A DNA stretch of 52,396 bases, taken from the NCBI GenBank assembly GCA_023229825.1, contig JALNYN010000010.1, positions 1 through 52,396 of the forward strand, in the 5' to 3' direction. This stretch comes from Minisyncoccota bacterium (GTDB lineage Bacteria > Patescibacteriota > Minisyncoccia > Phycocordibacterales > CAIJYI01). Under the pieces are notes generated by a model. It saw nothing but the letters and a program-made list of their open reading frames with translations. It did no database searches and was not told the origin of the DNA. Positions 32,090 through 38,253 of this stretch are shown piece after piece. Both the position numbers and the translations under genes were made by a program. How positions within the stretch are numbered: position 1 is the first letter of the stretch; every line of letters begins with the position of its first letter.

Positions 32090-32119
32090 TTGACTATTTT
32101 AGTTAAAATATGCTAGCAT
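32090..32119 (+). promoter_or_regulatory. Promoter of the ribosomal protein operon
   Basis: TTGACT (32090-32095), 18 bases, TAGCAT (32114-32119), 17 bases before the infA start codon. Confidence 0.5.
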
Positions 32120-32136
32120 AGTGAGCACTTACCCAA

Positions 32137-32355
32137 ATGAATGTAAAAGAGAAAGAAGAGGGAGTATATGGCACTGTAAATGAGGCTTTGCCGAACACTT
32201 TGTTCCGCGTGGTGCTCGACGGTTCCGGAGAAGAAAAGCTGGCTTATTTGTCCGGCAAGATGCGTATTCATCGGATAAAAGTGCTTGTGGGAGATCGTGT
32301 TTTTGTCACTCTTGATCCGTATGGAGGGAAGGGGCGAATAACCAAGAGGTTATAA
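32137..32355 (+). CDS. infA: Translation initiation factor IF-1
   Basis: OB-fold protein that binds the 30S A site. The family pattern is clear: GTVNEALPNTLFRVVLDGSG, the KMRIHRIKVLVGDRVFV segment, and the end PYGGKGRITKRL. Length is 72. It opens the operon infA-rpmJ-rpsM-rpsK-rpsD-rpoA-rplQ-rplM-rpsI, the standard bacterial order. No Shine-Dalgarno is evident. secY, adk and map, which often precede infA, are absent here. Confidence 0.96.
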   Translation: MNVKEKEEGVYGTVNEALPNTLFRVVLDGSGEEKLAYLSGKMRIHRIKVLVGDRVFVTLDPYGGKGRITKRL

Positions 32356-32406
32356 ATCCTATATTTTGTTTTTTCAGATTATTTTAAAATTTATCACACA
32401 AATAAT

Positions 32407-32520
32407 ATGCGAGTAAGAGCTGCCGTAAAAAAGATCTGTCCGAAATGCAAGACCGTTAAGCGATCTGGTCGCGTTTTCGTTATTTGCACCAATGCCCGTC
32501 ATAAACAAAGACAAGGGTAA
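32407..32520 (+). CDS. rpmJ: 50S ribosomal protein L36
   Basis: Reading from the ATG at 32407 gives 37 residues starting MRVRAAVKKICPKCKTVKR and ending HKQRQG. The zinc ligands C11, C14, C27 and H32 are all present (C+ form). It lies between infA and rpsM as in most bacteria, 51 bases after infA and 19 before rpsM. Confidence 0.96.
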   Translation: MRVRAAVKKICPKCKTVKRSGRVFVICTNARHKQRQG

Positions 32521-32539
32521 TTAAAATTTTTATACTACT

Positions 32540-32920
32540 ATGCGAATTTTAGGAATCACCATACCTGATAATAAACGACTCGAGATCGGTCTCACCGCCA
32601 TCTACGGGATAGGCAGAGCAACAGCAAAGAAGATCCTCACCGAGGTCGGCGTGGAGTTTGGGGCGCATCCCAATGATCTCGCTCCGGATCAGGAGGCATC
32701 GATCAGAAAAGAGATCGAGTCAAGAAAAGTCGAAGGAGATCTGAAACGGCTTGTCGCAGGAAACGTAAAGCGATTGAAAGACATTAAAAGCTATCGCGGA
32801 TCAAGGCACGCAAAACGACTGCCCTCGCGCGGACAAAGAACAAAGACCAATTCTCGAACAGTAAGAGGAAATGTAAGAAAGACGATGGGCTCGGGCCGCA
32901 GAAAAGTTGAAAAGACATAA
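32540..32920 (+). CDS. rpsM: 30S ribosomal protein S13
   Basis: Protein of the 30S head that contacts the P-site tRNA. Diagnostic parts are MRILGITIPDNKRLEIGLTA, YGIGRATAKKIL, the central SYRGSRHAKRLPSRGQRTKT and the basic tail. Length is 126. The sequence after the stop is a word-repeat element that separates it from rpsK. Confidence 0.97.
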   Translation: MRILGITIPDNKRLEIGLTAIYGIGRATAKKILTEVGVEFGAHPNDLAPDQEASIRKEIESRKVEGDLKRLVAGNVKRLKDIKSYRGSRHAKRLPSRGQRTKTNSRTVRGNVRKTMGSGRRKVEKT

Positions 32921-32935
32921 TTTTAACGAGCTGTC

Positions 32936-33016
32936 AGGTTTTAGGTTTTAGCTTTTAGCTTACCGACAACGACGACGGCAAAAGCTAACACCTAAAAGCT
33001 AAAACCTAACACCTAG
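32936..33016. repeat. Word-repeat inverted element, TTTTAGG family, inside the ribosomal operon
   Basis: The left arm CAGGTTTTAGGTTTTAGCTT continues TTAGC. The centre is ACCGACAACGACGACGG. The right arm is CTAACACCTAAAAGCTAAAA followed by CCTAACACC. It fills the spacer between rpsM and rpsK, and ends 7 bases before the rpsK ATG. Transcription must pass through it for the downstream genes unless an internal promoter exists. Confidence 0.85.
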
Positions 33017-33023
33017 CAATAAT

Positions 33024-33452
33024 ATGGGAAAGAAACGAATAGTTAAAAAAGGGGGCGAAGGATCATCGGGAAAACCGAGGTCTTTGAGCCGCGTGCCGAA
33101 GAAGAAAGTCTCTGCCGGACGGTTGCATGTTGAATCAACATACAATAATACCAAAGTCGTACTTACGGATACTTCCGGAAATTGTCTGGTCTGGTCTTCA
33201 TCGGGAATGCTCGGATTCAGAGGAGCGAAAAAAGGTACGCCCTTCGCGGCAGCCAAGGTCGGAGAATTGGTCGGAGAGAAGGCGCAAACCATGGGAATGA
33301 AGGAAGCCGCAGTCATTATCAAAGGAGTAGGCGCCGGACGCGAGGCGACAGTACGCGGATTCGTTTCGAAAGGAATAGATATCACCTCCATCAAAGACAC
33401 CACCCCCGTTCCGCATAACGGACCGAAACCCAAAAAACCAAGAAGAGTTTAA
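33024..33452 (+). CDS. rpsK: 30S ribosomal protein S11
   Basis: Platform protein of the 30S subunit. Diagnostic parts are HVESTYNNTKVVLTDTSGNC, LVWSSSGMLGFRGAKKGTPF, GAGREATVRGF and the end HNGPKPKKPRRV. Length is 142, with a basic glycine-rich N-terminal extension. The ATG is close behind a repeat element, with no Shine-Dalgarno. A 117-base structured spacer follows before rpsD. Confidence 0.97.
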   Translation: MGKKRIVKKGGEGSSGKPRSLSRVPKKKVSAGRLHVESTYNNTKVVLTDTSGNCLVWSSSGMLGFRGAKKGTPFAAAKVGELVGEKAQTMGMKEAAVIIKGVGAGREATVRGFVSKGIDITSIKDTTPVPHNGPKPKKPRRV

Positions 33453-33459
33453 AAGTCAA

Positions 33460-33569
33460 AAAATGCTTCCGCATAAGCAGGATAAAGGAAAGTATGAAAA
33501 CCATTGGTTTTCATCGTCGGCCCACAGCCGACCCCTACGCCCCAGCGAGCCGCGCGAGCGATCAATCAA
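33460..33569 (+). promoter_or_regulatory. Structured leader of rpsD, possible S4 autoregulatory site
   Basis: Three small hairpins stand in a row: TGCTT...TAAGCA (about 33463-33480), ATGAAAACC...GGTTTTCAT (33494-33514) and GTCGGC...GCCGAC (about 33516-33532). In other bacteria S4 represses its own operon through a leader pseudoknot. A match to that structure was not established here. Confidence 0.35.
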
Positions 33570-34193
33570 ATGGATAAACAATGTAAAATTTGCCGACGTG
33601 CCGGAGAAAAACTTTTTCTGAAAGGAGAAAGGTGTTTTTCGCCTAAGTGTGCTTTTGTACGAAAAGCCTATCCTCCGGGAAAGCGCGATTCAGAGAGGAA
33701 GCATCGCAGTACGGTCACGGAGTACGGTACTCAATTGCGGGAAAAGCAGAAAGTTCGCAATGTCTACGGTCTCTCAGAGAAACAGTTTTCAAATTACGTA
33801 AGAAAAGTCACGTCAAGAAAAGGAGATCCTTCCACCATGCTCTATGAAGAGATGGAGATGAGACTCGATAATGCCGTTTATCGCCTTGGATTCGCGAAGT
33901 CTCGCAGAGAGGGACGACAGATGGTTTCGCACGGACATATTCTTGTCGGCAATAAACGTTTAACGGTACCGTCATACACTTTAAAGATCGGCGACGTCAT
34001 AAAGATCCGTCCCGGAAGCATGACAAACATCCCATTCATGGGGATTACTGAAAAAGCGGGAAAAGGTCCGATTCCCGCGTGGCTCTCTTATGACCAAAAG
34101 AAAGCCGAAGCGATTATCATGGGAAAACCGATCCTCGACAAAGGAGCCTCTGAATTCAAGCTCACCTCTGTCATCGAGTATTACAGCAGATAG
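33570..34193 (+). CDS. rpsD: 30S ribosomal protein S4
   Basis: Primary 16S-binding protein, 207 residues. The N-terminal zinc site is made by C5, C8, C22 and C27 (CKIC, CFSPKC), then an S4 RNA-binding domain with MRLDNAVYRLGFAKSRREGR and VSHGHILVGNKRL. The start at 33570 gives the standard MDKQCKICRRAGEK N-terminus; a longer in-frame start would include the structured leader. The zinc form of S4 is common in CPR. Confidence 0.96.
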   Translation: MDKQCKICRRAGEKLFLKGERCFSPKCAFVRKAYPPGKRDSERKHRSTVTEYGTQLREKQKVRNVYGLSEKQFSNYVRKVTSRKGDPSTMLYEEMEMRLDNAVYRLGFAKSRREGRQMVSHGHILVGNKRLTVPSYTLKIGDVIKIRPGSMTNIPFMGITEKAGKGPIPAWLSYDQKKAEAIIMGKPILDKGASEFKLTSVIEYYSR

Positions 34194-34199
34194 TAACTC

Positions 34200-34228
34200 T
34201 TTACAAGTCTGTGTTAATAGTGTATAAT
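34200..34228 (+). promoter_or_regulatory. Internal promoter before rpoA
   Basis: TTTACA (34200-34205), 17 bases, TATAAT (34223-34228), 18 bases before the ATG. It would let rpoA be expressed apart from the upstream ribosomal genes. Confidence 0.7.
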
Positions 34229-34246
34229 TTTATAAACTAAAAAAAC

Positions 34247-35227
34247 ATGCTCGAAACTGATATTTTATTGCCATCGAAACCGAGAGTGATCGAGGAAACT
34301 GAGTTTTCCGGCGTCTTTGAGATAGACGGATTATATCCCGGCTATGGCCATACGCTTGGTAATTCGCTTCGGCGGATCATCCTTTCTTCGCTCCCGGGAG
34401 CGGCTATTACCTCCGTAAAGATCGACGGAGTCAGCCATGAATTCAGTACTATGGAAGGCGTGAAAGAGGATGTCATCATGATCCTCATCAATCTGAAGAA
34501 GGTTCGATTGAAAGTCACCGGCGACGAACCTCAGGAGATCACTCTTTCGGCTAAAGGCCCGAAAGTGCTCACCGCAAAAGATATCAAGACGCCCGGGCAG
34601 GTGGAAATTTTGAACGGCGATCAGCACATCGTCGAGATCACCGGACACAACACCGCCCTCAATATTACGATGACCGTACAGCGCGGACTCGGCTATGCCA
34701 CTCGCGAAGAGCTCCAGAAAGATAAAGTTGAGGTCGGATCGATCTTGCTTGATTCTATATTTACGCCCGTTCGCCGCGTCAATTATGAAGTGGAAGATAT
34801 GCGCGTAGGAGATAAAACCGACCACAACCGTCTTCGCATGGTAATCGAAACCGATGGTTCCATTACCGCAAGAGAAGCCCTCGAGTCCGCTATCGAGATC
34901 ATGATAAAGCAGCTGCAGTCCATCGTCGGATTCAAAGAAAAAGCTGAACAGTTCGAGGAAAAAGCGGAACAAGAAGAAGCGATCCTGAAAGAAAGAGCCA
35001 AGAGAGAAAAAGACGAAGTGGATCCGGAACTGCTGAAAACCCGTATCGAAACGATGAACATGACCACGAGAACCCAGAACGCGCTCTCCGCCGCCAACAT
35101 CCGAACGCTCGGAGGATTGGTCAGAAAAAAAGAAGAAGACCTGCTTGACGTCGACGGACTCGGAGAAAAAGGAATCCAGGAGATCAAGAAAGTATTGTAC
35201 GATCTCGGATTAACATTAAGACAATAA
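34247..35227 (+). CDS. rpoA: RNA polymerase subunit alpha
   Basis: Scaffold subunit of RNA polymerase. The N-terminal domain has YPGYGHTLGNSLRRIILSSL and VEDMRVGDKTDHNRLRMVIE. A charged linker (about 220-260, rich in Glu and Lys) joins it to the C-terminal domain with MNMTTRTQNALSAANIRTLG and LGEKGIQEIKKVLYDLG, the part that contacts UP elements and regulators. Length is 326. It has its own promoter inside the ribosomal operon. Confidence 0.97.
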   Translation: MLETDILLPSKPRVIEETEFSGVFEIDGLYPGYGHTLGNSLRRIILSSLPGAAITSVKIDGVSHEFSTMEGVKEDVIMILINLKKVRLKVTGDEPQEITLSAKGPKVLTAKDIKTPGQVEILNGDQHIVEITGHNTALNITMTVQRGLGYATREELQKDKVEVGSILLDSIFTPVRRVNYEVEDMRVGDKTDHNRLRMVIETDGSITAREALESAIEIMIKQLQSIVGFKEKAEQFEEKAEQEEAILKERAKREKDEVDPELLKTRIETMNMTTRTQNALSAANIRTLGGLVRKKEEDLLDVDGLGEKGIQEIKKVLYDLGLTLRQ

Positions 35228-35270
35228 TAAGTTATTAAAGTAAGCCGCTCGAGAATGAGCGTGAACCAAC

Positions 35271-35621
35271 ATGAGACATCACGACGCAAACAGAAAATTC
35301 GGAAGGGAAAAGAAAGTGCGCGTTGCGCTCCTTCGCTCTTTGGCGGTATCCCTCGTCCGTTACGAAAAGATCAAAACAACCGAAGCGAAAGCGAAAGAAC
35401 TTCGTCCGCTCATCGAAAAAGCGATCACGAAAGGTCTCAAGGCCGATCTGGCCGCGCGACGCGTTCTCCTCGAGCAGATCGGAGGCGTGGCGACGGTAAA
35501 AAAATTGGTTGAAGAGATAGCTCCGCGTTACGCGAAAAGAACCGGAGGTTACACGAGGATCATCAAGATCGCTCCTCGAAAAGGAGATGCGAGCAAAATG
35601 GCCATCATTGAATTTGTATAA
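35271..35621 (+). CDS. rplQ: 50S ribosomal protein L17
   Basis: Diagnostic parts are MRHHDANRKFGREKKVRVAL, RSLAVSLVRYEKIKTTEAKA and the tail GGYTRIIKIAPRKGDASKMA. Length is 116. It lies 43 bases after rpoA, the standard position, and only 4 bases before rplM. Confidence 0.96.
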   Translation: MRHHDANRKFGREKKVRVALLRSLAVSLVRYEKIKTTEAKAKELRPLIEKAITKGLKADLAARRVLLEQIGGVATVKKLVEEIAPRYAKRTGGYTRIIKIAPRKGDASKMAIIEFV

Positions 35622-35625
35622 TACC

Positions 35626-35985
35626 ATGACGAACATAACCACAATTTACATTATCGACGCTGAGGGAAAGAAACTCGGAAGAGTGGCTTCTCTTGCCGCA
35701 TCGCACCTCACGGGAAAAACCAGTCCGACGTACGTCAGGAATGCGATTCGGGGCGAAAAGGTTCGCATCGTCAATGCATCGAAGATCGTCCTCGATCAGA
35801 AAAAACTCGAGCAAAAGACCTATGAACGATATTCCGGTTATCCGGGAGGATTGAAGAGCCGCCGAATGGAAGAAGTCATCGCCAAAAAAGGATACAAAGA
35901 GATTTTTGTAAAAGCGATATACGGAATGGTCCCGTCGAACCGTTTACGCGCCAAGATCATGAAAAATCTTGAAGTGACCGACTAA
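35626..35985 (+). CDS. rplM: 50S ribosomal protein L13, short form
   Basis: Early-assembly protein of the 50S subunit. Recognised by YIIDAEGKKLGRVASLAASH, LTGKTSPTYVRN, YSGYPGGLKS and AIYGMVPSNRLRAKIMKNL. Length is 119 against about 142 in E. coli, because the C-terminal tail is missing, as in many reduced genomes. The start ATG at 35626 is preferred over an in-frame one at 35587 inside rplQ. Confidence 0.95.
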   Translation: MTNITTIYIIDAEGKKLGRVASLAASHLTGKTSPTYVRNAIRGEKVRIVNASKIVLDQKKLEQKTYERYSGYPGGLKSRRMEEVIAKKGYKEIFVKAIYGMVPSNRLRAKIMKNLEVTD

Positions 35986-35998
35986 TTTTTATATTTAT

Positions 35999-36415
35999 AT
36001 GGCAACAAAGACAGAAACCAAGACTGAGAAATTTTCAAAAGGCATCGGCAGAAGGAAAACTTCCACCGCGTCTGTTCGTCTCACTAAAGCGGATGAAACC
36101 ACGGTAACCGTCAACGGCAAAGATGCTGCGGCCTATTTTCCGACCGAGGAGATGAGAGCGATCGTCTACGAGGCATTCACCATAGCCAAACTTCCCGTAA
36201 AATTTGATGTTTCAGTAAAAGTAAGCGGAGGAGGAATTCATTCTCAAGCCGAAGCGCTTAGGCACGGGATCGCGAGAGCCTTGATCGTCTACGATCTTGA
36301 AACCAGAAAAAAACTGAAAAAAGAAGGATTTCTCAAAAGAGATCCAAGAGCGAAAGAACGCCGAAAATTCGGTTTGAAGAAAGCCCGCAAAGCCGCTCAG
36401 TGGAGTAAACGTTAG
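35999..36415 (+). CDS. rpsI: 30S ribosomal protein S9
   Basis: Protein whose basic tail reaches the P-site tRNA. Recognised by GIGRRKTSTASVRL, VSGGGIHSQAEALRHGIARA and the end KKARKAAQWSKR. Length is 138, with a short charged N-terminal extension. It is paired with rplM as usual and ends the operon. A word-repeat arm starts 3 bases after the stop codon, before the terminator. Confidence 0.96.
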   Translation: MATKTETKTEKFSKGIGRRKTSTASVRLTKADETTVTVNGKDAAAYFPTEEMRAIVYEAFTIAKLPVKFDVSVKVSGGGIHSQAEALRHGIARALIVYDLETRKKLKKEGFLKRDPRAKERRKFGLKKARKAAQWSKR

Positions 36416-36417
36416 AC

Positions 36418-36450
36418 GAAGTATCAGGGAATAGTATCAGTATCAGGAAC
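36418..36450. repeat. Word-repeat arm, GATACTGATAC family, single arm
   Basis: AAGTATCAGGGAATAGTATC followed by AGTATCAGGAACG. It is the left-arm orientation of the elements beside the tRNA genes, placed between rpsI and its terminator. Confidence 0.7.
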
Positions 36451-36451
36451 G

Positions 36452-36494
36452 AAAAAACGCTTTTTGCACTCTTGCAAGAAGCGTTTTTGTTTTG
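36452..36494 (+). terminator. Intrinsic terminator of the ribosomal operon
   Basis: AAAACGCTT pairs with AAGCGTTTT around about 16 bases, followed by TGTTTT. Confidence 0.7.
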
Positions 36495-36587
36495 ACTTTG
36501 TTATGAAAATATGAATTTCGAGAATATTTTATGCTTTTAAAAAAGTCTATTTTTTGCTACAATACGCACATAAACAAAATCAATATT

Positions 36588-37166
36588 ATGAACGACGACG
36601 AGAAAAAAAATAATTTAAATGGCGATGAGGAAAGCGACGACGTGGTTTTTGAGCCGGAAGAAGATGGTGATGATGATGCGCCGCTTGCGAAAATAAAAAA
36701 ACTGCGCGAGGAATTGAAAAACGCGAGGAAGGAACGCGATGAATATTTGACTGGCTGGCAGAGGGCGAAAGCTGACTTTATCAATGCCCGCAAAGAAGAG
36801 GAAAGATCTCGCATGGAATTCGTGAAAAGCGCGAATAAGGAACTGGTACTGGACATTTTAACCACGCTCGACGGTTTTGACATGGCGTTTGCCAACAAGG
36901 AGGCGTGGGAAAAGGTGGATGCGAATTGGCGCAAGGGCGTAGAATATCTCTACAGCCAGCTTTTGGGAACACTCGAACAAAATGGTTTGCAGCAATTGAA
37001 TCCGGTCGGAGCGACATTTGATCCGAACATACACACCTCTGTCGAAAGCATTCCGGTAGAAAAGCCGGAAGACGAACACAAGATTTTAGAGGTGGTGCAG
37101 AAAGGGTATACATTAAACGGCAGTTTGATACGTTCTCCGAAGGTAAAAGTCGGAGTGAAGAACTGA
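36588..37166 (+). CDS. grpE: Nucleotide exchange factor GrpE
   Basis: Cochaperone that releases ADP from DnaK. It has an acidic disordered start (residues 1-32), a long coiled coil (about 33-100, IKKLREELKNARKERDEYL, ADFINARKEEER) and the C-terminal beta domain with GATFDPNIHTSVESIPV and VVQKGYTLNGSLIRSPKVKV. Length is 192. The ATG at 36588 gives the normal N-terminus. It is followed by two small genes and then dnaK in the same direction. dnaJ is not in the window and no CIRCE-type repeat was noticed. Confidence 0.95.
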   Translation: MNDDEKKNNLNGDEESDDVVFEPEEDGDDDAPLAKIKKLREELKNARKERDEYLTGWQRAKADFINARKEEERSRMEFVKSANKELVLDILTTLDGFDMAFANKEAWEKVDANWRKGVEYLYSQLLGTLEQNGLQQLNPVGATFDPNIHTSVESIPVEKPEDEHKILEVVQKGYTLNGSLIRSPKVKVGVKN

Positions 37167-37168
37167 GT

Positions 37169-37197
37169 TTGCGCGATAATTTTGAAAGTACTATAAT
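37169..37197 (+). promoter_or_regulatory. Promoter of the coiled-coil gene
   Basis: TTGCGC (37169-37174), 17 bases, TATAAT (37192-37197), then 7 bases to the ATG. The box starts right after the grpE stop codon. Confidence 0.6.
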
Positions 37198-37204
37198 TGA
37201 ACCA

Positions 37205-37573
37205 ATGGCAAACAAAGACAATAATAAAGAGATTGACATCGAAATGCTCGCTCGTATGATGGCGAAAGGTTTTGCAGAAATAAAAGAACAGATGACCGAT
37301 ATGAACACCGGTCTGCAAGGGCAAATTAACAGTATGCAAACGCAACTGACGGTTGTTCATGAGGACTTGCAATATCAGATCGATGCGCTTCAAAGCGAAA
37401 TGCGGACGGGATTTGAAGGCAATCGTGCAGAGCACAGAGAAATCAATAAACACCTCGAATCTCTTGATCGAAAACAGATCGGCGCTCTCGAAAGTTTGGA
37501 TGAAACCGTGCTAAAAAGCGAGTTCGATGAACTTGCCGACCGGGTTGTTGTTTTGGAAACGAAAATGGCATAG
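37205..37573 (+). CDS. Small coiled-coil protein (122 residues)
   Basis: Family not recognised beyond its coiled-coil character. After a short start (MANKDNNKEIDIEMLARMMA), nearly all of the sequence is heptad-like and polar (GFAEIKEQMTDMNTGLQGQI, then LTVVHEDLQYQIDALQSEMR) and it ends LETKM. Similar short coiled-coil ORFs are common in CPR genomes. It has no membrane helix or cysteines. The ATG at 37205 is set by the TATAAT box 7 bases upstream; a longer in-frame start at 37169 would lie inside the promoter. It lies between grpE and the ribbon-helix-helix gene, with a terminator after it. Confidence 0.7.
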   Translation: MANKDNNKEIDIEMLARMMAKGFAEIKEQMTDMNTGLQGQINSMQTQLTVVHEDLQYQIDALQSEMRTGFEGNRAEHREINKHLESLDRKQIGALESLDETVLKSEFDELADRVVVLETKMA

Positions 37574-37601
37574 GGATGAAAAGAAAAACCGATGAACGAA
37601 A

Positions 37602-37632
37602 AATCGCCGCGCAAACGCGGCGATTGTTTTTA
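37602..37632 (+). terminator. Intrinsic terminator after the coiled-coil gene
   Basis: AATCGCCGCG and CGCGGCGATT pair perfectly around CAAA, followed by GTTTTTAT. Confidence 0.85.
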
Positions 37633-37659
37633 TAGGTGATCGTTTCTTTTTTATACGAT

Positions 37660-37704
37660 AATAAGCGGATAGAGATTCCATTTTTCCCTTGAAATAAGCG
37701 GATA
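37660..37704. repeat. Direct repeats AATAAGCGGATA, 33 bp apart
   Basis: The same 12 bases occur at 37660-37671 and 37693-37704. The spacing is about three helical turns, and the promoter of the next gene is 24 bases downstream. They may be activator sites, which is inference. Confidence 0.45.
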
Positions 37705-37727
37705 TACGTGACCTTCTTTTTACCCTA

Positions 37728-37771
37728 TTGACAGTATTTGCCGTATAGCTATAATATAGTTTATAACTATA
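37728..37771 (+). promoter_or_regulatory. Promoter with an overlapping palindromic operator
   Basis: TTGACA (37728-37733), 16 bases, TATAAT (37750-37755). TATAGTT, TAT, AACTATA form a perfect inverted repeat at 37755-37771, covering the expected transcript start. The encoded ribbon-helix-helix protein is the obvious candidate to bind it. Confidence 0.6.
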
Positions 37772-37779
37772 TAAAGCTT

Positions 37780-38124
37780 ATGGTAAAAAAAATTGTAATT
37801 CGCCACGAGGAGATCCAGATCGTTTTTAAGAGCGATCCGGAATTGAAAGATGCGGCGCTTGAGAAAGCGAAACATGAGGGCATGACCTTGAAGGCTGTGC
37901 TTTGTTCGGCCATGCGCGCTTACGTAAACGACGAGCTGGTGATGGGGATGACGCGCAGGGAAGAACAGTATGACCAGGAAGAAGACCTACCGAACGAAAA
38001 GTCGCCACCCATAAAAGCGGAGAAGATCAAGGGAGGGATAAAAAGCCCGTTACGCCGAACATCATCATCTGTTAATGAAAATAAATTAAAAATGAAAAAC
38101 GAAAAAGGAAAAACGATAACGTAA
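37780..38124 (+). CDS. Ribbon-helix-helix-like regulator with a repeat-derived C-terminus
   Basis: 114 residues. The N-terminal half (VKKIVIRHEEIQIVF, then ALEKAKHEGMTLKAVLCSAM) looks like a ribbon-helix-helix DNA-binding domain of the Arc/RelB antitoxin type: one strand, then two helices. No toxin gene follows, so an orphan autoregulator is more likely than a toxin-antitoxin pair. The last 15 or so codons (NENKLKMKNEKGKTIT) are encoded by the left arm of a word-repeat element (38080 onward), so that element has changed the 3' end of this gene. The palindrome at 37755-37771 fits autoregulation. Confidence 0.6.
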   Translation: MVKKIVIRHEEIQIVFKSDPELKDAALEKAKHEGMTLKAVLCSAMRAYVNDELVMGMTRREEQYDQEEDLPNEKSPPIKAEKIKGGIKSPLRRTSSSVNENKLKMKNEKGKTIT

Positions 38125-38209
38125 AATTAAAAATTACCGCAGATATCGTTTGGTGAAAATTTTTCCTTTTTAGTTGTCGTTTTTAGATTTTCATTTTTAC
38201 TTTTTAATC
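38080..38209. repeat. Word-repeat inverted element, GTAAAAATG family, overlapping the 3' end of a gene
   Basis: The left arm AAATTAAAAATGAAAAACGA overlaps the coding sequence of the ribbon-helix-helix gene (to 38124). The centre is ACCGCAGATATCG. The right arm TTGTCGTTTTTAGATTTTCA ends TTTTTACTTTTTAATC. It fills the spacer up to dnaK. Confidence 0.8.
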
Positions 38210-38253
38210 TTTATCAATTACAAAAATAGTAAAATAAATAAAAAACAAAACAT

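Noticed and set aside
37780..38124. Antitoxin of a toxin-antitoxin pair
   Set aside because: The next gene is dnaK and the previous one a coiled-coil protein with its own terminator; no toxin-like frame adjoins it.
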